64,000 bases of DNA from Aggregicoccus sp. 17bor-14 (GCF_009659535.1 NZ_VJZZ01000010.1:186001-250000); one strand, 5' to 3'; numbered from the stretch's first letter, positions 7,668 through 16,781 are shown. Program-made: numbers and translations. Notes: generated by a model not told the origin, from the letters alone.

Positions 7668-10127
7668 CTAGCGGCGCTTCGCGCGCTCGATCTTCAGCGT
7701 GCGCTCGCCGTGGCTCTTGCCGTGCAGCGCCTCGAAGCCCGCGGCGTCCTCCTCGGCCACGAAGACGTACGCGTAGGTGGGGCGCAGCTCCAGGCGCTGC
7801 ACCTTGCCCGCGGGCGCGCCCAGGGTCTCGAGCGCCTGGGTGAGGCTGCCCTCGTCCAGGCCGTCCTGGCGGCCGAGGCCCACCCACAGGCGCACCTGGC
7901 CCGGCTGCTCCGGAGTGGCCTCGGCGCGGGGAGCGTCGCTGCGGGGGCCGCGCTCGCGGCCTCCGCGCTCCTCGCGCGGCGGGCGCGGGCGGTGCCGCTC
8001 CACCTTGAGGGGCTTGCTCCCGTGCAGCTTGCCGGTGACCGCCTCGAAGCTCCCCGCGTCCGCGTCCGCCACGTAGGCGTAGCCGTACGCGGGGCGCAGC
8101 AGGCTCTTCTGCACCTGGCCCGCGGGGGCGCCGGCCGCCTCGAGCGCCTTCACGAAGGAGGCCTCGTCGAGGCCGTCGTCGGTGCCCAGGTTCACCCAGA
8201 GCTTCGCCTGGCCGGCTTCCGCCTCGGGCGAGCGGGGCGGACGCGAGGGGTCGCGCTCGCCGCGCGGCCGGCTCTTCTCCACCTTCAGCGTCTTGGTGCC
8301 GTGCGTCTTGCCGCTGAGCGCCTCGAAGGCGGCCGAGTCGGCCTCGGCGACGAACACGTACGCGAAGGTGGGGCGCAGCTCGGCGCGCAGCACCTTGTCC
8401 ACCGGGGCGCCCGCGGTCTCGAGCGCCGTCGCGATGCTGCCGGGCCCGAGGCCATCCGCCGTGCCCAGGTTCACCCAGAGCTTCGCCTCGCCGGGGGCGG
8501 CGTCCAGCGCGCTGGGGCCTGCGCCGCGGCGGGGCTCGTCGCGGCGCGGGCGGCGCTCGCGCTCACCCATCTCCGCGCGGGGCGCGCGAGGCGCCTCGCT
8601 GCTGCGCTCGGAGCGCTCGCCGCGCTCACTGCGGGGACCGCGCTCGCGCTCACCGCGCTCGCCGCGGCCGGGGCGCTCGCGCTCCTTGCGGCCCTCGCTG
8701 CGCACGAAGCCGGGCTCCGGCGCCGGGCGGCCCTCGGCCTCGGCGGCCGCCTTGGCCTTCTCCATGCGCGTGTGGCTGAAGAAGTACTTGAGCAGGAAGG
8801 CCACCAGGTCGTCCGCGTCGGGCCGGGTCTTGAGCTGGGAGGCGAGCGGGAAGTAGCCCTCGCTCACGGCGCCGCCGGCCGCCTCGCGGATCTCACGGAT
8901 GTGACGCTCGCTCCACATGCGCATCGCCTCCTCGGGGGCCGGCATGGTGCGCTGCTCGAACTTGATGCCGAACTTCTTCTCCAGCGTGGTGTAGGTCGCC
9001 AGCTCCCGGCCGCTGTACAGGTTGATCGCGGTGCCCTTGTTGCCGATGCGCCCCGTGCGCCCCACGCGGTGCAGGTAGACGGCCGCGTCCTCGGGCAGCG
9101 AGTAGTTGATGACGTACTCGAGGCCGCTGATGTCGATGCCGCGCGCCGCGATGTCCGTGGCCACCATGAAGGCGACCTCGCCGCGCTTCATCTTGGCCAT
9201 CACCCGCTCGCGCTCCTTCTGCGGCAGGTCGCCGTTGAGCAGCTCCGCGTCGAAGCCGTTGCGGTTGAGCACCGCGGTCACCAGCGCCGTGTCGTCGCGG
9301 GTGTTGCAGAAGATGATGGCGTTCTGCGGCTCCTCGCTCTCCAGCACGTAGATGAGGTTGCGCGGCTTGGGGAAGGCCTCGCTGATGTTGTAGCGGATGT
9401 GGTGGATGTGCTCGACGGTGAAGACGTCACCGGAGAGCAGCAGCGTCTCCGCATCCGTGGTGTAGCGCGCGATGAGGCGCTGGATGTCGTTGGGCACCGT
9501 GGCGCTGAACAGCAGCACCTGCCGGTCCTTCGGGCAGCGGTCGAGGATGCGCGTGACCTCCTCGTAGAAGCCCTGGTTGAGCATCTCGTCGGCCTCGTCC
9601 AGCACCGCGAAGCGGCAGCCGTCCAGCTTCAGGTTGCCGCGCCCGATGTGGTCGAACACGCGGCCCGGGGTGCCCACGATGATCTGCGTGCCCTCCTCGA
9701 GCGCGTCCTCCTGCTGCTTCATGGAGGCGCCGCCGTAGATGGCCGCCACCTTCACGCCCTTGTACTTCCCGAGCCGCGTGAGCTCCTCGGCCACCTGCAT
9801 GGCCAGCTCGCGGGTGGGGCAGAGGATGAGCGCGCGCACGCCCCGGTCCTCGGCGGAGATCTTCTCGAGCAGCGGCAGGCCGAACGCGGCCGTCTTGCCG
9901 GTGCCCGTCTTGCTGCGCACGATGAGATCCCTCCCCGCCATCACGGGGCCGAAGGCCTTGGACTGCACGGGGGTGGGGTTCGTGTAGCCGGCCTCGGCGA
10001 TCGCGCGCCGCAGGGGCTCGGAGAGGTTCATCTCCTCGAAGGAGATGTCCGCGATGTACTCGGCGGGGCGGGTGGAGGGCGCGCCGTCGGCGCCCTCGCC
10101 AGGGGTCGGATCTTGAATGTCGCTCAT
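7668..10127 (-). CDS. DEAD-box ATP-dependent RNA helicase with three DbpA-like RNA-binding domains
   Basis: 819 residues. The helicase core (~25-390) has all family motifs: NPTPVQSKAFG (Q motif), SKTGTGKTAAFG (Walker A), PTRELA, GTPGR, VLDEADEML (DEAD), FSATVP, ATDIAARGIDI and HRVGRTGR. An Arg/Glu/Gly-rich linker (~470-545) follows. Three copies of a ~75-residue unit then occur at about 548-622, 641-715 and 745-819, each starting LWV(N/G)LG and ending in a basic KxxR segment; they match the DbpA RNA-binding (GUCT-like) fold pattern. DeaD/CsdA and DbpA proteins usually have one such domain. Likely role: ribosome assembly or mRNA remodelling. A plausible promoter (TTGCCA, 17 bp, TATGCC) lies directly upstream. 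Confidence 0.93.
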   Translation of the reverse strand: MSDIQDPTPGEGADGAPSTRPAEYIADISFEEMNLSEPLRRAIAEAGYTNPTPVQSKAFGPVMAGRDLIVRSKTGTGKTAAFGLPLLEKISAEDRGVRALILCPTRELAMQVAEELTRLGKYKGVKVAAIYGGASMKQQEDALEEGTQIIVGTPGRVFDHIGRGNLKLDGCRFAVLDEADEMLNQGFYEEVTRILDRCPKDRQVLLFSATVPNDIQRLIARYTTDAETLLLSGDVFTVEHIHHIRYNISEAFPKPRNLIYVLESEEPQNAIIFCNTRDDTALVTAVLNRNGFDAELLNGDLPQKERERVMAKMKRGEVAFMVATDIAARGIDISGLEYVINYSLPEDAAVYLHRVGRTGRIGNKGTAINLYSGRELATYTTLEKKFGIKFEQRTMPAPEEAMRMWSERHIREIREAAGGAVSEGYFPLASQLKTRPDADDLVAFLLKYFFSHTRMEKAKAAAEAEGRPAPEPGFVRSEGRKERERPGRGERGERERGPRSERGERSERSSEAPRAPRAEMGERERRPRRDEPRRGAGPSALDAAPGEAKLWVNLGTADGLGPGSIATALETAGAPVDKVLRAELRPTFAYVFVAEADSAAFEALSGKTHGTKTLKVEKSRPRGERDPSRPPRSPEAEAGQAKLWVNLGTDDGLDEASFVKALEAAGAPAGQVQKSLLRPAYGYAYVADADAGSFEAVTGKLHGSKPLKVERHRPRPPREERGGRERGPRSDAPRAEATPEQPGQVRLWVGLGRQDGLDEGSLTQALETLGAPAGKVQRLELRPTYAYVFVAEEDAAGFEALHGKSHGERTLKIERAKRR

Positions 10128-10135
10128 CAGGCAGG

Positions 10136-10164
10136 GGCATAGCCTCCGCGCTACCCTCTGGCAA
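10136..10164 (-). promoter_or_regulatory. Candidate promoter of the DEAD-box helicase
   Basis: On the minus strand, TTGCCA (10164-10159) and TATGCC (10141-10136) are separated by 17 bp. The -35 matches five of six consensus bases and the -10 matches three. The predicted start of transcription is about 2 nt from the ATG at 10127, so the message would be nearly leaderless. Confidence 0.4.
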
Positions 10165-10195
10165 CAACGGCAACACTTTGCGCTAAGGAACCCGC

Positions 10196-11332
10196 ATGGC
10201 GATTGGAGGGAAGAGAACCAAAACCCCGACTTCCCAGGCCCCTTCCAAGGCCCCCAGAAAGCGCGCGCCGCGGGCGAAGAAGGCCCCTGCCGCCGAGCGG
10301 GAGCGGGCCGCCGCGGCAGACGCGGACGAGACCGGCGAGGAGACCGGGGCGGCGCTGGACCCGGAGGCGCTGGAGCCCGCGCCCGAGGAGCTGGAGGAGA
10401 CCGAGGCCGAGCTGGAGGGCGACCTGAGCATCCCCCCGGTGACGGCGCTGGCCCGGGCGCCGGAGGCGGGGCTCACCCGCAAGGACCCGCTGCAGGCGTA
10501 CATGGCGGAGGTGACGCGCCACCCGCTGCTCAGCCGCGACGAGGAGCTGCGGCTCGCGCGGCACCTGCGCGCGACGGGGGACGTGCAGGCGGCCTACCGG
10601 CTGGTGGCCTCGAACCTGCGCCTGGTGGTGAAGCTCGCCCACGAGTACCACCGCAACCCGCTCTCGCTCCTGGACCTCATCCAGGAGGGAAACATCGGGC
10701 TGATGCAGGCGGTGAAGAAGTACGACCCGGAGCGCGGCGTGAAGCTCTCGAGCTACGCCGCGTGGTGGATCCGCGCGTACATCCTCCGCTACATCATGGA
10801 CAACTGGAAGATGGTGAAGCTGGGCACCACCGAGGCCCAGCGGAAGCTCTTCTTCAAGCTGCGCCAGGAGCAGGAGAAGCTCTTGCGCGAGGGCTTCGAA
10901 GCGAGCCCCAAGCTGCTCGCGGAGCGCCTCAGCGTGAGCGAGCAGGACGTGGTGGAGATGGACCAGCGCCTGGGCAACGACGAGCTCAGCCTGGATGCGC
11001 CCCTGGGCGACGACGCGAAGGGCACCCGCGCGGACCGCCTCCTGCCCTCCAGCGCCCAGCCCGCGGACGAGCGCCTCGGCGGCGAGGAGCTCAAGGCGCT
11101 GTTTCGCGAGAAGCTCGCCGCCTTCGCCCAGACGCTCGAGGGCAAGGAGCGCTTCATCTTCGAGAAGCGCCTCACCGCGGACGAGCCCCTCACGCTGCAG
11201 GACATCGGGGACAAGTACGGGGTGAGCCGCGAGCGGGCCCGGCAGATCGAGGCCGCGCTCATCGGGCGCATGCGCGAGTACATGCGCGAGCAGATCCCGG
11301 ACTTCGACCTCGTGGCCGAGCCCAAGGGCTAG
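10196..11332 (+). CDS. RNA polymerase sigma factor, sigma-32 (RpoH) type
   Basis: 378 residues. Residues ~1-95 are a Lys-rich then Glu/Ala-rich extension absent from E. coli RpoH (284 residues). Region 2 contains ASNLRLVVKLAHEY, LLDLIQEGNIGLMQAVKKYD and SSYAAWWIRAYI. The RpoH box, QRKLFFKLR (residues ~213-221), is diagnostic for sigma-32 and binds core polymerase. Region 4.2 is TLQDIGDKYGVSRERARQIE. Myxobacteria carry RpoH-like alternative sigma factors (SigB/SigC of Myxococcus xanthus) active in heat shock or development; this gene belongs to that group, but which paralogue cannot be settled here. Divergent from the DEAD-box helicase with a 68-bp gap. Confidence 0.9.
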   Translation: MAIGGKRTKTPTSQAPSKAPRKRAPRAKKAPAAERERAAAADADETGEETGAALDPEALEPAPEELEETEAELEGDLSIPPVTALARAPEAGLTRKDPLQAYMAEVTRHPLLSRDEELRLARHLRATGDVQAAYRLVASNLRLVVKLAHEYHRNPLSLLDLIQEGNIGLMQAVKKYDPERGVKLSSYAAWWIRAYILRYIMDNWKMVKLGTTEAQRKLFFKLRQEQEKLLREGFEASPKLLAERLSVSEQDVVEMDQRLGNDELSLDAPLGDDAKGTRADRLLPSSAQPADERLGGEELKALFREKLAAFAQTLEGKERFIFEKRLTADEPLTLQDIGDKYGVSRERARQIEAALIGRMREYMREQIPDFDLVAEPKG

Positions 11333-11412
11333 GGGAGCGCCGCGGTGTCCGGCGGTGGCCAGGCGGCGCGGGGCCCCCGGAGAACTCGGGGAATGCAGCC
11401 GCGCGCGGACGG

Positions 11413-11418
11413 TATATA
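11413..11418 (+). promoter_or_regulatory. Candidate -10 box (TATATA) of the DUF4159 gene
   Basis: TATATA lies 8 bp before the ATG at 11427 in an otherwise GC-rich 94-bp gap. No Shine-Dalgarno fits between it and the start codon, so a leaderless transcript is likely. No good -35 element is visible. Confidence 0.45.
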
Positions 11419-11426
11419 GACCCCGC

Positions 11427-12185
11427 ATGAGCGCGCGGCCCCTCTCCCGCAGACACCTGCTCCTCGGCTCCGCCGCGCTCGCGGCGCTCGCGCCCCTGCG
11501 CGCCCGCGCCTTCGGGGACGCGAGCCGCTTCATCCCCGCCGTCGCGCAGCACGGCGGGCGCTGGGACACGCGGCTCTCCGGCCTGCGCCGCCTCGCCTGG
11601 GAGCTGCAGCGGCGCACCTCGGTGGAGGTGGTGACGGACGCGCGCCCCTTCGCGCTCTCCAGCCCCAAGCTCTTCGAGTACCCCTTCCTCTACTTCGGAG
11701 GGGAGGGGGGCTTTCCGCCGCTCTCGGGCGCGGAGGTGGAGAACCTGCGCCGCTACCTCACCTTCGGCGGCTTCATGCTCGCGGACGCGAACGACGGCAG
11801 CGACGGGGACGGCTTCGACGCGTCCTTCCGCCGCGAGATGGCCCGGGTGCTCCCGCAGAGCCCGCTCGCCGCGCTTCCGGGCGAGCACGTGGTCTTCAAG
11901 TCCTTCTTCCTCCTGGACGCCGCTCCCGGGCGGCTCCTGCACAAGCCGCAGCTGGAGGCGGCGCAGCTGGGCAAGCGCGCCGCCGTCCTCTACTCGCAGA
12001 ACGACCTCGCGGGCGCGTGGAGCCGCAGCGAGGGCGGCGACTACGAGTTCGACGTGAGCCCCGGCGGCGAGCCGCAGCGCGAGCTCGCCTTCCGCGTCGG
12101 CGTGAACATCTGCATGTACGCGCTCTGCCTCGACTACAAGGACGACGCGGTCCACCTGCCCCTCATCCTCAACAAGCGCCGCTAG
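11427..12185 (+). CDS. DUF4159 protein with Tat-type signal
   Basis: 252 residues. The N-terminus has SRRHLLLGSAALAALAPL, a twin-arginine signal, followed by a probable cleavage after Ala-Arg-Ala. The mature part shows the DUF4159 pattern: FEYPFLYFGGEGGFPPLS, then LRRYLTFGGFMLADAND and later GVNICMYAL near the C-terminus. DUF4159 adopts a class I glutamine-amidotransferase-like fold with no known activity and usually sits in operons with MoxR, DUF58 and VWA membrane proteins. Here only the VWA partner follows, 24 bp downstream. The function is probably envelope-related; the reaction is unknown. Confidence 0.85.
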   Translation: MSARPLSRRHLLLGSAALAALAPLRARAFGDASRFIPAVAQHGGRWDTRLSGLRRLAWELQRRTSVEVVTDARPFALSSPKLFEYPFLYFGGEGGFPPLSGAEVENLRRYLTFGGFMLADANDGSDGDGFDASFRREMARVLPQSPLAALPGEHVVFKSFFLLDAAPGRLLHKPQLEAAQLGKRAAVLYSQNDLAGAWSRSEGGDYEFDVSPGGEPQRELAFRVGVNICMYALCLDYKDDAVHLPLILNKRR

Positions 12186-12209
12186 CGCCGCCCCCCGCGC
12201 GCGCACCCG

Positions 12210-14492
12210 ATGAACGCCCCCTCCTTCAACGCCTGGAAGCTCGTGAGCCTCTCGCCCCTGCCCGCCTGGGCGCTCGGGCTGCTCGTCCTGGGGCTCGCGC
12301 TCGGCGTGGGGCTCGCCGCGTGGGGCGTGCGCCGCGAGCCCAGCCGCGCGCGCCGCGTGGCGCTCTGGGCGCTGCGGCTCGCGGCGGGGCTCGCCGCGCT
12401 CTTCTTCCTGCTCGAGCCCGGCGTGCGCCAGCTGCAGGTGGCGCGCATGAAGAACCGGCTCGCGGTGCTCGTGGACCGCTCGGCCTCCATGGGCTTTCCC
12501 GCGGAGCCCGGCGGGCAGACGCGCGCGCAGGCCGCGAGCGCCTTCCTGCGGCGCGCGGCGCCCGGGCTGCAGGCGCTCCAGGATCGCTACACGGTGGAGG
12601 TCTACGGCTTCGACCCGGAGCTCAGCCCCACCAGCGCGGAGGCGGTGGGGCGCGAGCCGCCGCGCGGCGGGAGCACGGACCTGCTGGGCGCACTGCGCGC
12701 CGCGGCGGCGGGCTCGCAGGGCTCGCGCAAGCTCGGCGGCGTGCTGCTCTTGAGCGACGGCGCGGACAACGCCGAGCTCGCGCAAGGGGTGAACGGCCGC
12801 GCGCGCGCGGCGCTCAAGGACCTGGGCGTGCCGGTGTCCACGGTGGCGGTGGGGCAGGAGGCGCTCAAGGACCTCGCGGTGGAGCGGGTGAAGGCGGACG
12901 ACTTCGCCTTCGTGCGCAACTCGCTCAGCGTGGAGGTGGACGTGCGGGGCCGCGGCTTCTCCGGCAAGGACATCCCGGTGGTGCTGAGCCAGGAGGGCAA
13001 GACGGTGGCGAGCAAGACCGTGCGCCTCACCTCTCCGGACGACGTGAAGAGCGTCACCTTCACCTTCACCCCGGACCAGACCGGCCGCTTCGTCTACACC
13101 GTCACCGTGCCCACCTTCCCGGACGAGGTGGTGAGCGAGAACAACAGCCGCTCCTTCACGCTCAAGGTCATCCGCGACCGCGTGCGCGTGCTGCTGGTGG
13201 TGGGCCGCCCCTCGTGGGACGAGCGCTACCTGCGCGCGCTCCTGCGCCAGGACGCGAACGTGGACCTCGTATCCTTCTACATCCTGCGCACCGTCTCGGA
13301 CGACCCGGGCGTGGTGAACCAGGAGCGCGAGCTCTCGCTCATCCCGTTCCCCATGGACGAGATCTTCGACACGAAGCTCTCCACCTTCGACGTCGTCATC
13401 TTCCAGAACTTCGGCTACGTGGACCCGCAGCTGTCCATCGCGCTGTACGAGCGCAACCTCGAGCGCTACGTGCACGACGGCGGCGCCTTCGTGATGATCG
13501 GCGGCGACAGCGTGCTGGGCGAGGGGCGCGCGAGCTTCCCCACGCTCAACCAGGTGCTGCCAGTGGAGGCCGCGGGCCCCGCGAACCCCGAGCCCTTCAA
13601 GCCGCGCCTCACGCCGGAAGGCCTGCGCCACCCGGTGACGGCCCTGGGAAGTGGCGCCGCAAGCACCGAGAGCGCCTGGGGCGAGCTGCCCCCCATCCCG
13701 GGCGCCAACGTCACGCGCGCGAAGAGCGGCGCCACGGTGCTGCTCGAGCACCCCTTCCAGACGGCCGGCGGCAAGAACGCGCCGCTCGTCGCCGTCTGGG
13801 ACTACGGGCGCGGCCGCGCGCTCACCGTGGCCACCGACGCGAGCTGGTACTGGAGCTTCACCGCGCACCGCAACGGCAGCCCCTCTCGCGCCTACGATCG
13901 CTTCTGGGGCAACGCCCTGCGCTGGCTGGTGCGCGACCCGGACCTCACCACGCTCAAGGTGACCGCGGACCCGCCCTCGGTGGAGCCGGGCAAGCCCGTG
14001 GGCGTGGTGGTGGCGGCGCGGCTGCCGGACTACCAGCCCGCGGAAGGGGCGCAGGTGCGCGTGGAGCTCGTCGCGGTGGCCACGCAGAAGGCCGTGGCGG
14101 TGCAGACGGGCACCACCGGGCCGGACGGCGGGGTGCGCCTCGAGTTCGCCCCGCCTGCGCCCGGCGCCTACAAGCTCGTGGCCAGCGCGAAGAAGGGCGA
14201 GCAGGACCTGGGCAAGGGCGAGGACGCGGTGGCCGTGCGCGCGGTGGGCCCCGAGCTCTCGGACGCCTCGGTGCGCACCGCGCTCCTGCGCGACGTGGCC
14301 GAGGCCACCGGGGGCAAGAGCTTCAGCCTGCCCTCCGGCGGCCTGCCCGAGCTGCCCTTGCTGGACCCTCCGGTGGTGGAGGTGGGCCGCGCGAAGGACC
14401 GCCCGCTCTGGGACCGCTGGTACTACCTGGCCGCGCTCGTGGCGCTGCTGGGCGGCGAGTGGTTCCTGCGCCGCCGCTTCGGCTACGTGTAG
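12210..14492 (+). CDS. Membrane protein with VWA and glutamine-amidotransferase-like domains
   Basis: 760 residues. Two membrane segments near the N-terminus (~11-35 and ~47-68) precede a von Willebrand A domain with MIDAS motif DRSAS in VLVDRSASMGF (~89-99). An Ig-like stretch (SLSVEVDVRGRGF) and a class I GATase-like domain follow (VVIFQNFGYVD, then GGAFVMIGGDSVLGEGRA). A second Ig-like part lies at ~585-690 and a final membrane helix (YYLAALVALLGGEW) near the C-terminus. It pairs with the DUF4159 gene, 24 bp upstream. The architecture matches the large periplasmic protein of MoxR/BatA-type clusters; a chaperone-like or envelope-assembly role is inferred. Confidence 0.85.
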   Translation: MNAPSFNAWKLVSLSPLPAWALGLLVLGLALGVGLAAWGVRREPSRARRVALWALRLAAGLAALFFLLEPGVRQLQVARMKNRLAVLVDRSASMGFPAEPGGQTRAQAASAFLRRAAPGLQALQDRYTVEVYGFDPELSPTSAEAVGREPPRGGSTDLLGALRAAAAGSQGSRKLGGVLLLSDGADNAELAQGVNGRARAALKDLGVPVSTVAVGQEALKDLAVERVKADDFAFVRNSLSVEVDVRGRGFSGKDIPVVLSQEGKTVASKTVRLTSPDDVKSVTFTFTPDQTGRFVYTVTVPTFPDEVVSENNSRSFTLKVIRDRVRVLLVVGRPSWDERYLRALLRQDANVDLVSFYILRTVSDDPGVVNQERELSLIPFPMDEIFDTKLSTFDVVIFQNFGYVDPQLSIALYERNLERYVHDGGAFVMIGGDSVLGEGRASFPTLNQVLPVEAAGPANPEPFKPRLTPEGLRHPVTALGSGAASTESAWGELPPIPGANVTRAKSGATVLLEHPFQTAGGKNAPLVAVWDYGRGRALTVATDASWYWSFTAHRNGSPSRAYDRFWGNALRWLVRDPDLTTLKVTADPPSVEPGKPVGVVVAARLPDYQPAEGAQVRVELVAVATQKAVAVQTGTTGPDGGVRLEFAPPAPGAYKLVASAKKGEQDLGKGEDAVAVRAVGPELSDASVRTALLRDVAEATGGKSFSLPSGGLPELPLLDPPVVEVGRAKDRPLWDRWYYLAALVALLGGEWFLRRRFGYV

Positions 14493-14496
14493 CGGC

Positions 14497-14512
14497 GGCG
14501 CGGCTTCGCGCC
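14497..14512. terminator. Short GC hairpin between convergent genes
   Basis: GGCGCG (14497-14502) and CGCGCC (14507-14512) form a 6-bp stem with a GCTT loop in the 36-bp gap between the VWA gene and the superoxide dismutase gene. There is no T-run. It could end transcription from both sides only weakly. Confidence 0.35.
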
Positions 14513-14528
14513 GGCTCCTTCGCGTCGC

Positions 14529-15080
14529 CTACTTCGACTCGATGACGCCGCAGGCGATGCGGTCGCCCGCGTTGCCCGCGGGGCCGCTCATGTGATCGTC
14601 CGCCTTGGCGTGCACGACGAGCGCGGTGCCGTCCTTGTCCATCACGCTGTTCTTGCCCTTGCCCAGGGTGAGCGCATCCGTGACGGCCTCGAACTGCGCC
14701 TTGCCGTCCGAGCCCACGGTGAAGTTGGGCAGGTCGCCCGCGTGGTGGCCCTTCTTGTTCATCAGGCCGTGCTCGTGCTTCGTCGGGTTGAAGTGGCTGC
14801 CCGCGCTGGTGAAGGGGGCCTCGCACTTGCCCACCTCGTGGAAGTGGATGGCGTGCGTGCCGGGGGGCAGGCCCTGGAGGTTGCCGCGCAGCATGAGGCC
14901 CGAGGGCGTCTGGGTGAGCGTCACCTCGCCCACGCTCTTGCCCTGCGCGTCCTTCAGCTCCACGCGGGTGCCCTCGTCGGCCTTCGAGGTGCTGGCTGTC
15001 CCGCCGTCCGCGGACTGGGCGAGCGCGGGCGCGGCGAAGCTGAGCAGGGCGGTGGCACAGAGCAGGGCAGGCGTCTTCAT
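14529..15080 (-). CDS. sodC: Periplasmic Cu/Zn superoxide dismutase
   Basis: 183 residues from ATG at 15080, which has a perfect GGAGGTCTC ribosome site; longer upstream starts lack it. Signal peptide to ALAQSADG. The mature enzyme dismutates superoxide to hydrogen peroxide and oxygen. Copper and zinc ligands are visible as [30 protein letters not shown] and [11 protein letters not shown], and the disulphide cysteines are in GKCE and RIACGVIE. Length and motif order match bacterial SodC. It stands alone, convergent with the VWA gene. Confidence 0.95.
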   Translation of the reverse strand: MKTPALLCATALLSFAAPALAQSADGGTASTSKADEGTRVELKDAQGKSVGEVTLTQTPSGLMLRGNLQGLPPGTHAIHFHEVGKCEAPFTSAGSHFNPTKHEHGLMNKKGHHAGDLPNFTVGSDGKAQFEAVTDALTLGKGKNSVMDKDGTALVVHAKADDHMSGPAGNAGDRIACGVIESK

Positions 15081-15185
15081 GAGACCTCCGGGGACTGCGG
15101 GTGTGGATGCGGCCTCTCGCTTAGCGCAAGCGCGCGAAAGCCCCCACTGTCTTGCGCGCGGTGGGGTCTGCTGCCGCACGCTCCC

Positions 15186-16781
15186 TCACTCGAGGGGCAC
15201 CGGCACGATGCGGGTGGCCCCGAAGACGGGAGCCCAGCGCTCCTGCACCTCGGGGCCGTTGAGGAAGCGGACGATGGCGCGGAACGCCTCGCGCGGGCCG
15301 CCCAGGCGCTCGGCCCAGGCGAGCCCGCGCGGCGAGAGGTTGGGCACCAGCGGCCCCAGCGCCGACGCATCGAGCGCGCCGCGCGTCACCTTCAGGCCGC
15401 GCTCGCGCACCGCGAGCGGCACCTGCAGCGGGGCGAAGCGGGCGTGGCGGTGATCGTGCACGCAGCCCGCCTCCTCCAGCAGCGCCGCGGACAGGGGCAG
15501 CTCGCGCACGTTGAAGAGCAGCTTCACGGCCTCCGCGTGCGGATCGTAGGGCCCGCGCAGCCGGTGGTCCCCGCGCGGGATGAGGCGCCGGTCCAGGTAG
15601 CACCAGGCGCGTGCCCCGGGCGGAACCTCGCCGCGGTGGTGCGCGCCGCGGTAGCGGAAGAAGGGGCGCAGGTGGCGCGGGTCCACCTGCACCGGAGGCC
15701 CTGCGCGCAGCGCCCACAGCTTGGGCAGGAGCGCAGTGGGCAGCGCGTGGCGCTCGGCGAAGTCCGGGAGCCCCTCGGGCGGCGTGCGCGCGAACTCCTC
15801 GAGCCGCGCGAGCAGGCGCTGGGGGTCCGCGTCCACGAGCAGCTCGTCGAAGCGCGTCTTCACCCCCGGCAGGCTCACCGGCACCAGCTGCGTGAGCGGC
15901 TCGCCCACCGCGCGCCAGTGCCGCTCGAGCTGCTCGGCATCGGCGGACACCGGGGTGAGCAGCCACTCGGGGGGCCGCGGCTGCAGCGCCCCCGCGCCGG
16001 CGCCGCGCACCGGCGGCTGCAGGCGCTCGCGCGGGCTCGTCCACACGCTGATGCAGGTGTGCACCTGCACGTCGTGGAAGGCGCTCGCGCCCAGGTCCAC
16101 CACCTCGCGCAGGGTGAGCGTCTCGAGCAGCGCGGCGCGCACCGGGGCGTAGAGGAACGCGTCCAGGAGGCTCGCGGGCGTGATGAAGGCGAGCGCGCCC
16201 GCGTGCGTGGCGAGCCGGTGCGCCGCGCGCAGCAGGAAGAAGGCGAAGTCGTCGCGCAGGCTGGTACCCGGGGGCAGGGCGCGCGGCAGCAGCGCGCGCA
16301 GGCGGGCGTAGGCCTCGGGGTCGTGCAGCAGCGCGGAGGTGCCGTTGAAGGGCGGGTTCGTCACCCACAGCTCGCGCGCCCCCGCGGGCACCTGCGCGAG
16401 CAGCCGGTCCAGGTCCTCGCGCAGCGCATCGCCCACGTGGATGCACGCCGAGGGCACGCGGCGCTGGCACACCCGCGCCACCGGCTCGCTCAGCTCCAGG
16501 CCCAGCAGGAGCGCGTCCGGGCGGCGGCGCGCGGCCGCCGCGAGGAAGGCGCCCGCGCCGCAGGCCGGGTCCACCACCGCGAGCGGCCCTGCCCCCTCTC
16601 CTACGTGAGCCAGCGCGAGCGAGAGGGTGCGTTCCACCAGCGGCGCTGGCGTGAAGAAGGCCCCGAGCGCCTTGCGGTCCAGCCCGGGGAACAGGTGCAC
16701 CAGCGCCTCTTCGTCCGGTGCCTCGTCGCCCGCGCCGCGCGGCGCAGGCGCGTCGTCGCGGGGGTGGGGCGGGCGCACCAT
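15186..16781 (-). CDS. N6-adenine-type DNA methyltransferase, solitary
   Basis: 531 residues. N-terminal SAM-binding motif I is DPACGAGAFLAAA (~72-84), preceded by GAFFTPAPLVERTL, the motif X region typical of Eco57I/type I-like adenine methylases. Catalytic motif IV is NPPF in VTNPPFNGTS (~139-148). About 300 residues follow that probably hold the target-recognition part (YRGAHHRGEVPPGARAW, then FNVRELPL). There is no endonuclease domain inside the protein and no restriction or specificity gene next to it: the neighbours are sodC and a lipoprotein. It may be an orphan regulatory methyltransferase or a remnant of a restriction-modification system. The modified sequence cannot be read from the gene. 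Confidence 0.8.
   Translation of the reverse strand: MVRPPHPRDDAPAPRGAGDEAPDEEALVHLFPGLDRKALGAFFTPAPLVERTLSLALAHVGEGAGPLAVVDPACGAGAFLAAAARRRPDALLLGLELSEPVARVCQRRVPSACIHVGDALREDLDRLLAQVPAGARELWVTNPPFNGTSALLHDPEAYARLRALLPRALPPGTSLRDDFAFFLLRAAHRLATHAGALAFITPASLLDAFLYAPVRAALLETLTLREVVDLGASAFHDVQVHTCISVWTSPRERLQPPVRGAGAGALQPRPPEWLLTPVSADAEQLERHWRAVGEPLTQLVPVSLPGVKTRFDELLVDADPQRLLARLEEFARTPPEGLPDFAERHALPTALLPKLWALRAGPPVQVDPRHLRPFFRYRGAHHRGEVPPGARAWCYLDRRLIPRGDHRLRGPYDPHAEAVKLLFNVRELPLSAALLEEAGCVHDHRHARFAPLQVPLAVRERGLKVTRGALDASALGPLVPNLSPRGLAWAERLGGPREAFRAIVRFLNGPEVQERWAPVFGATRIVPVPLE

Noticed and set aside
10159-10175. Sigma-54-like TGGC...TTGC element upstream of the sigma-32 gene
   Set aside because: The GG and GC dinucleotides are 9 bp apart rather than 10, so it does not meet the -24/-12 spacing.
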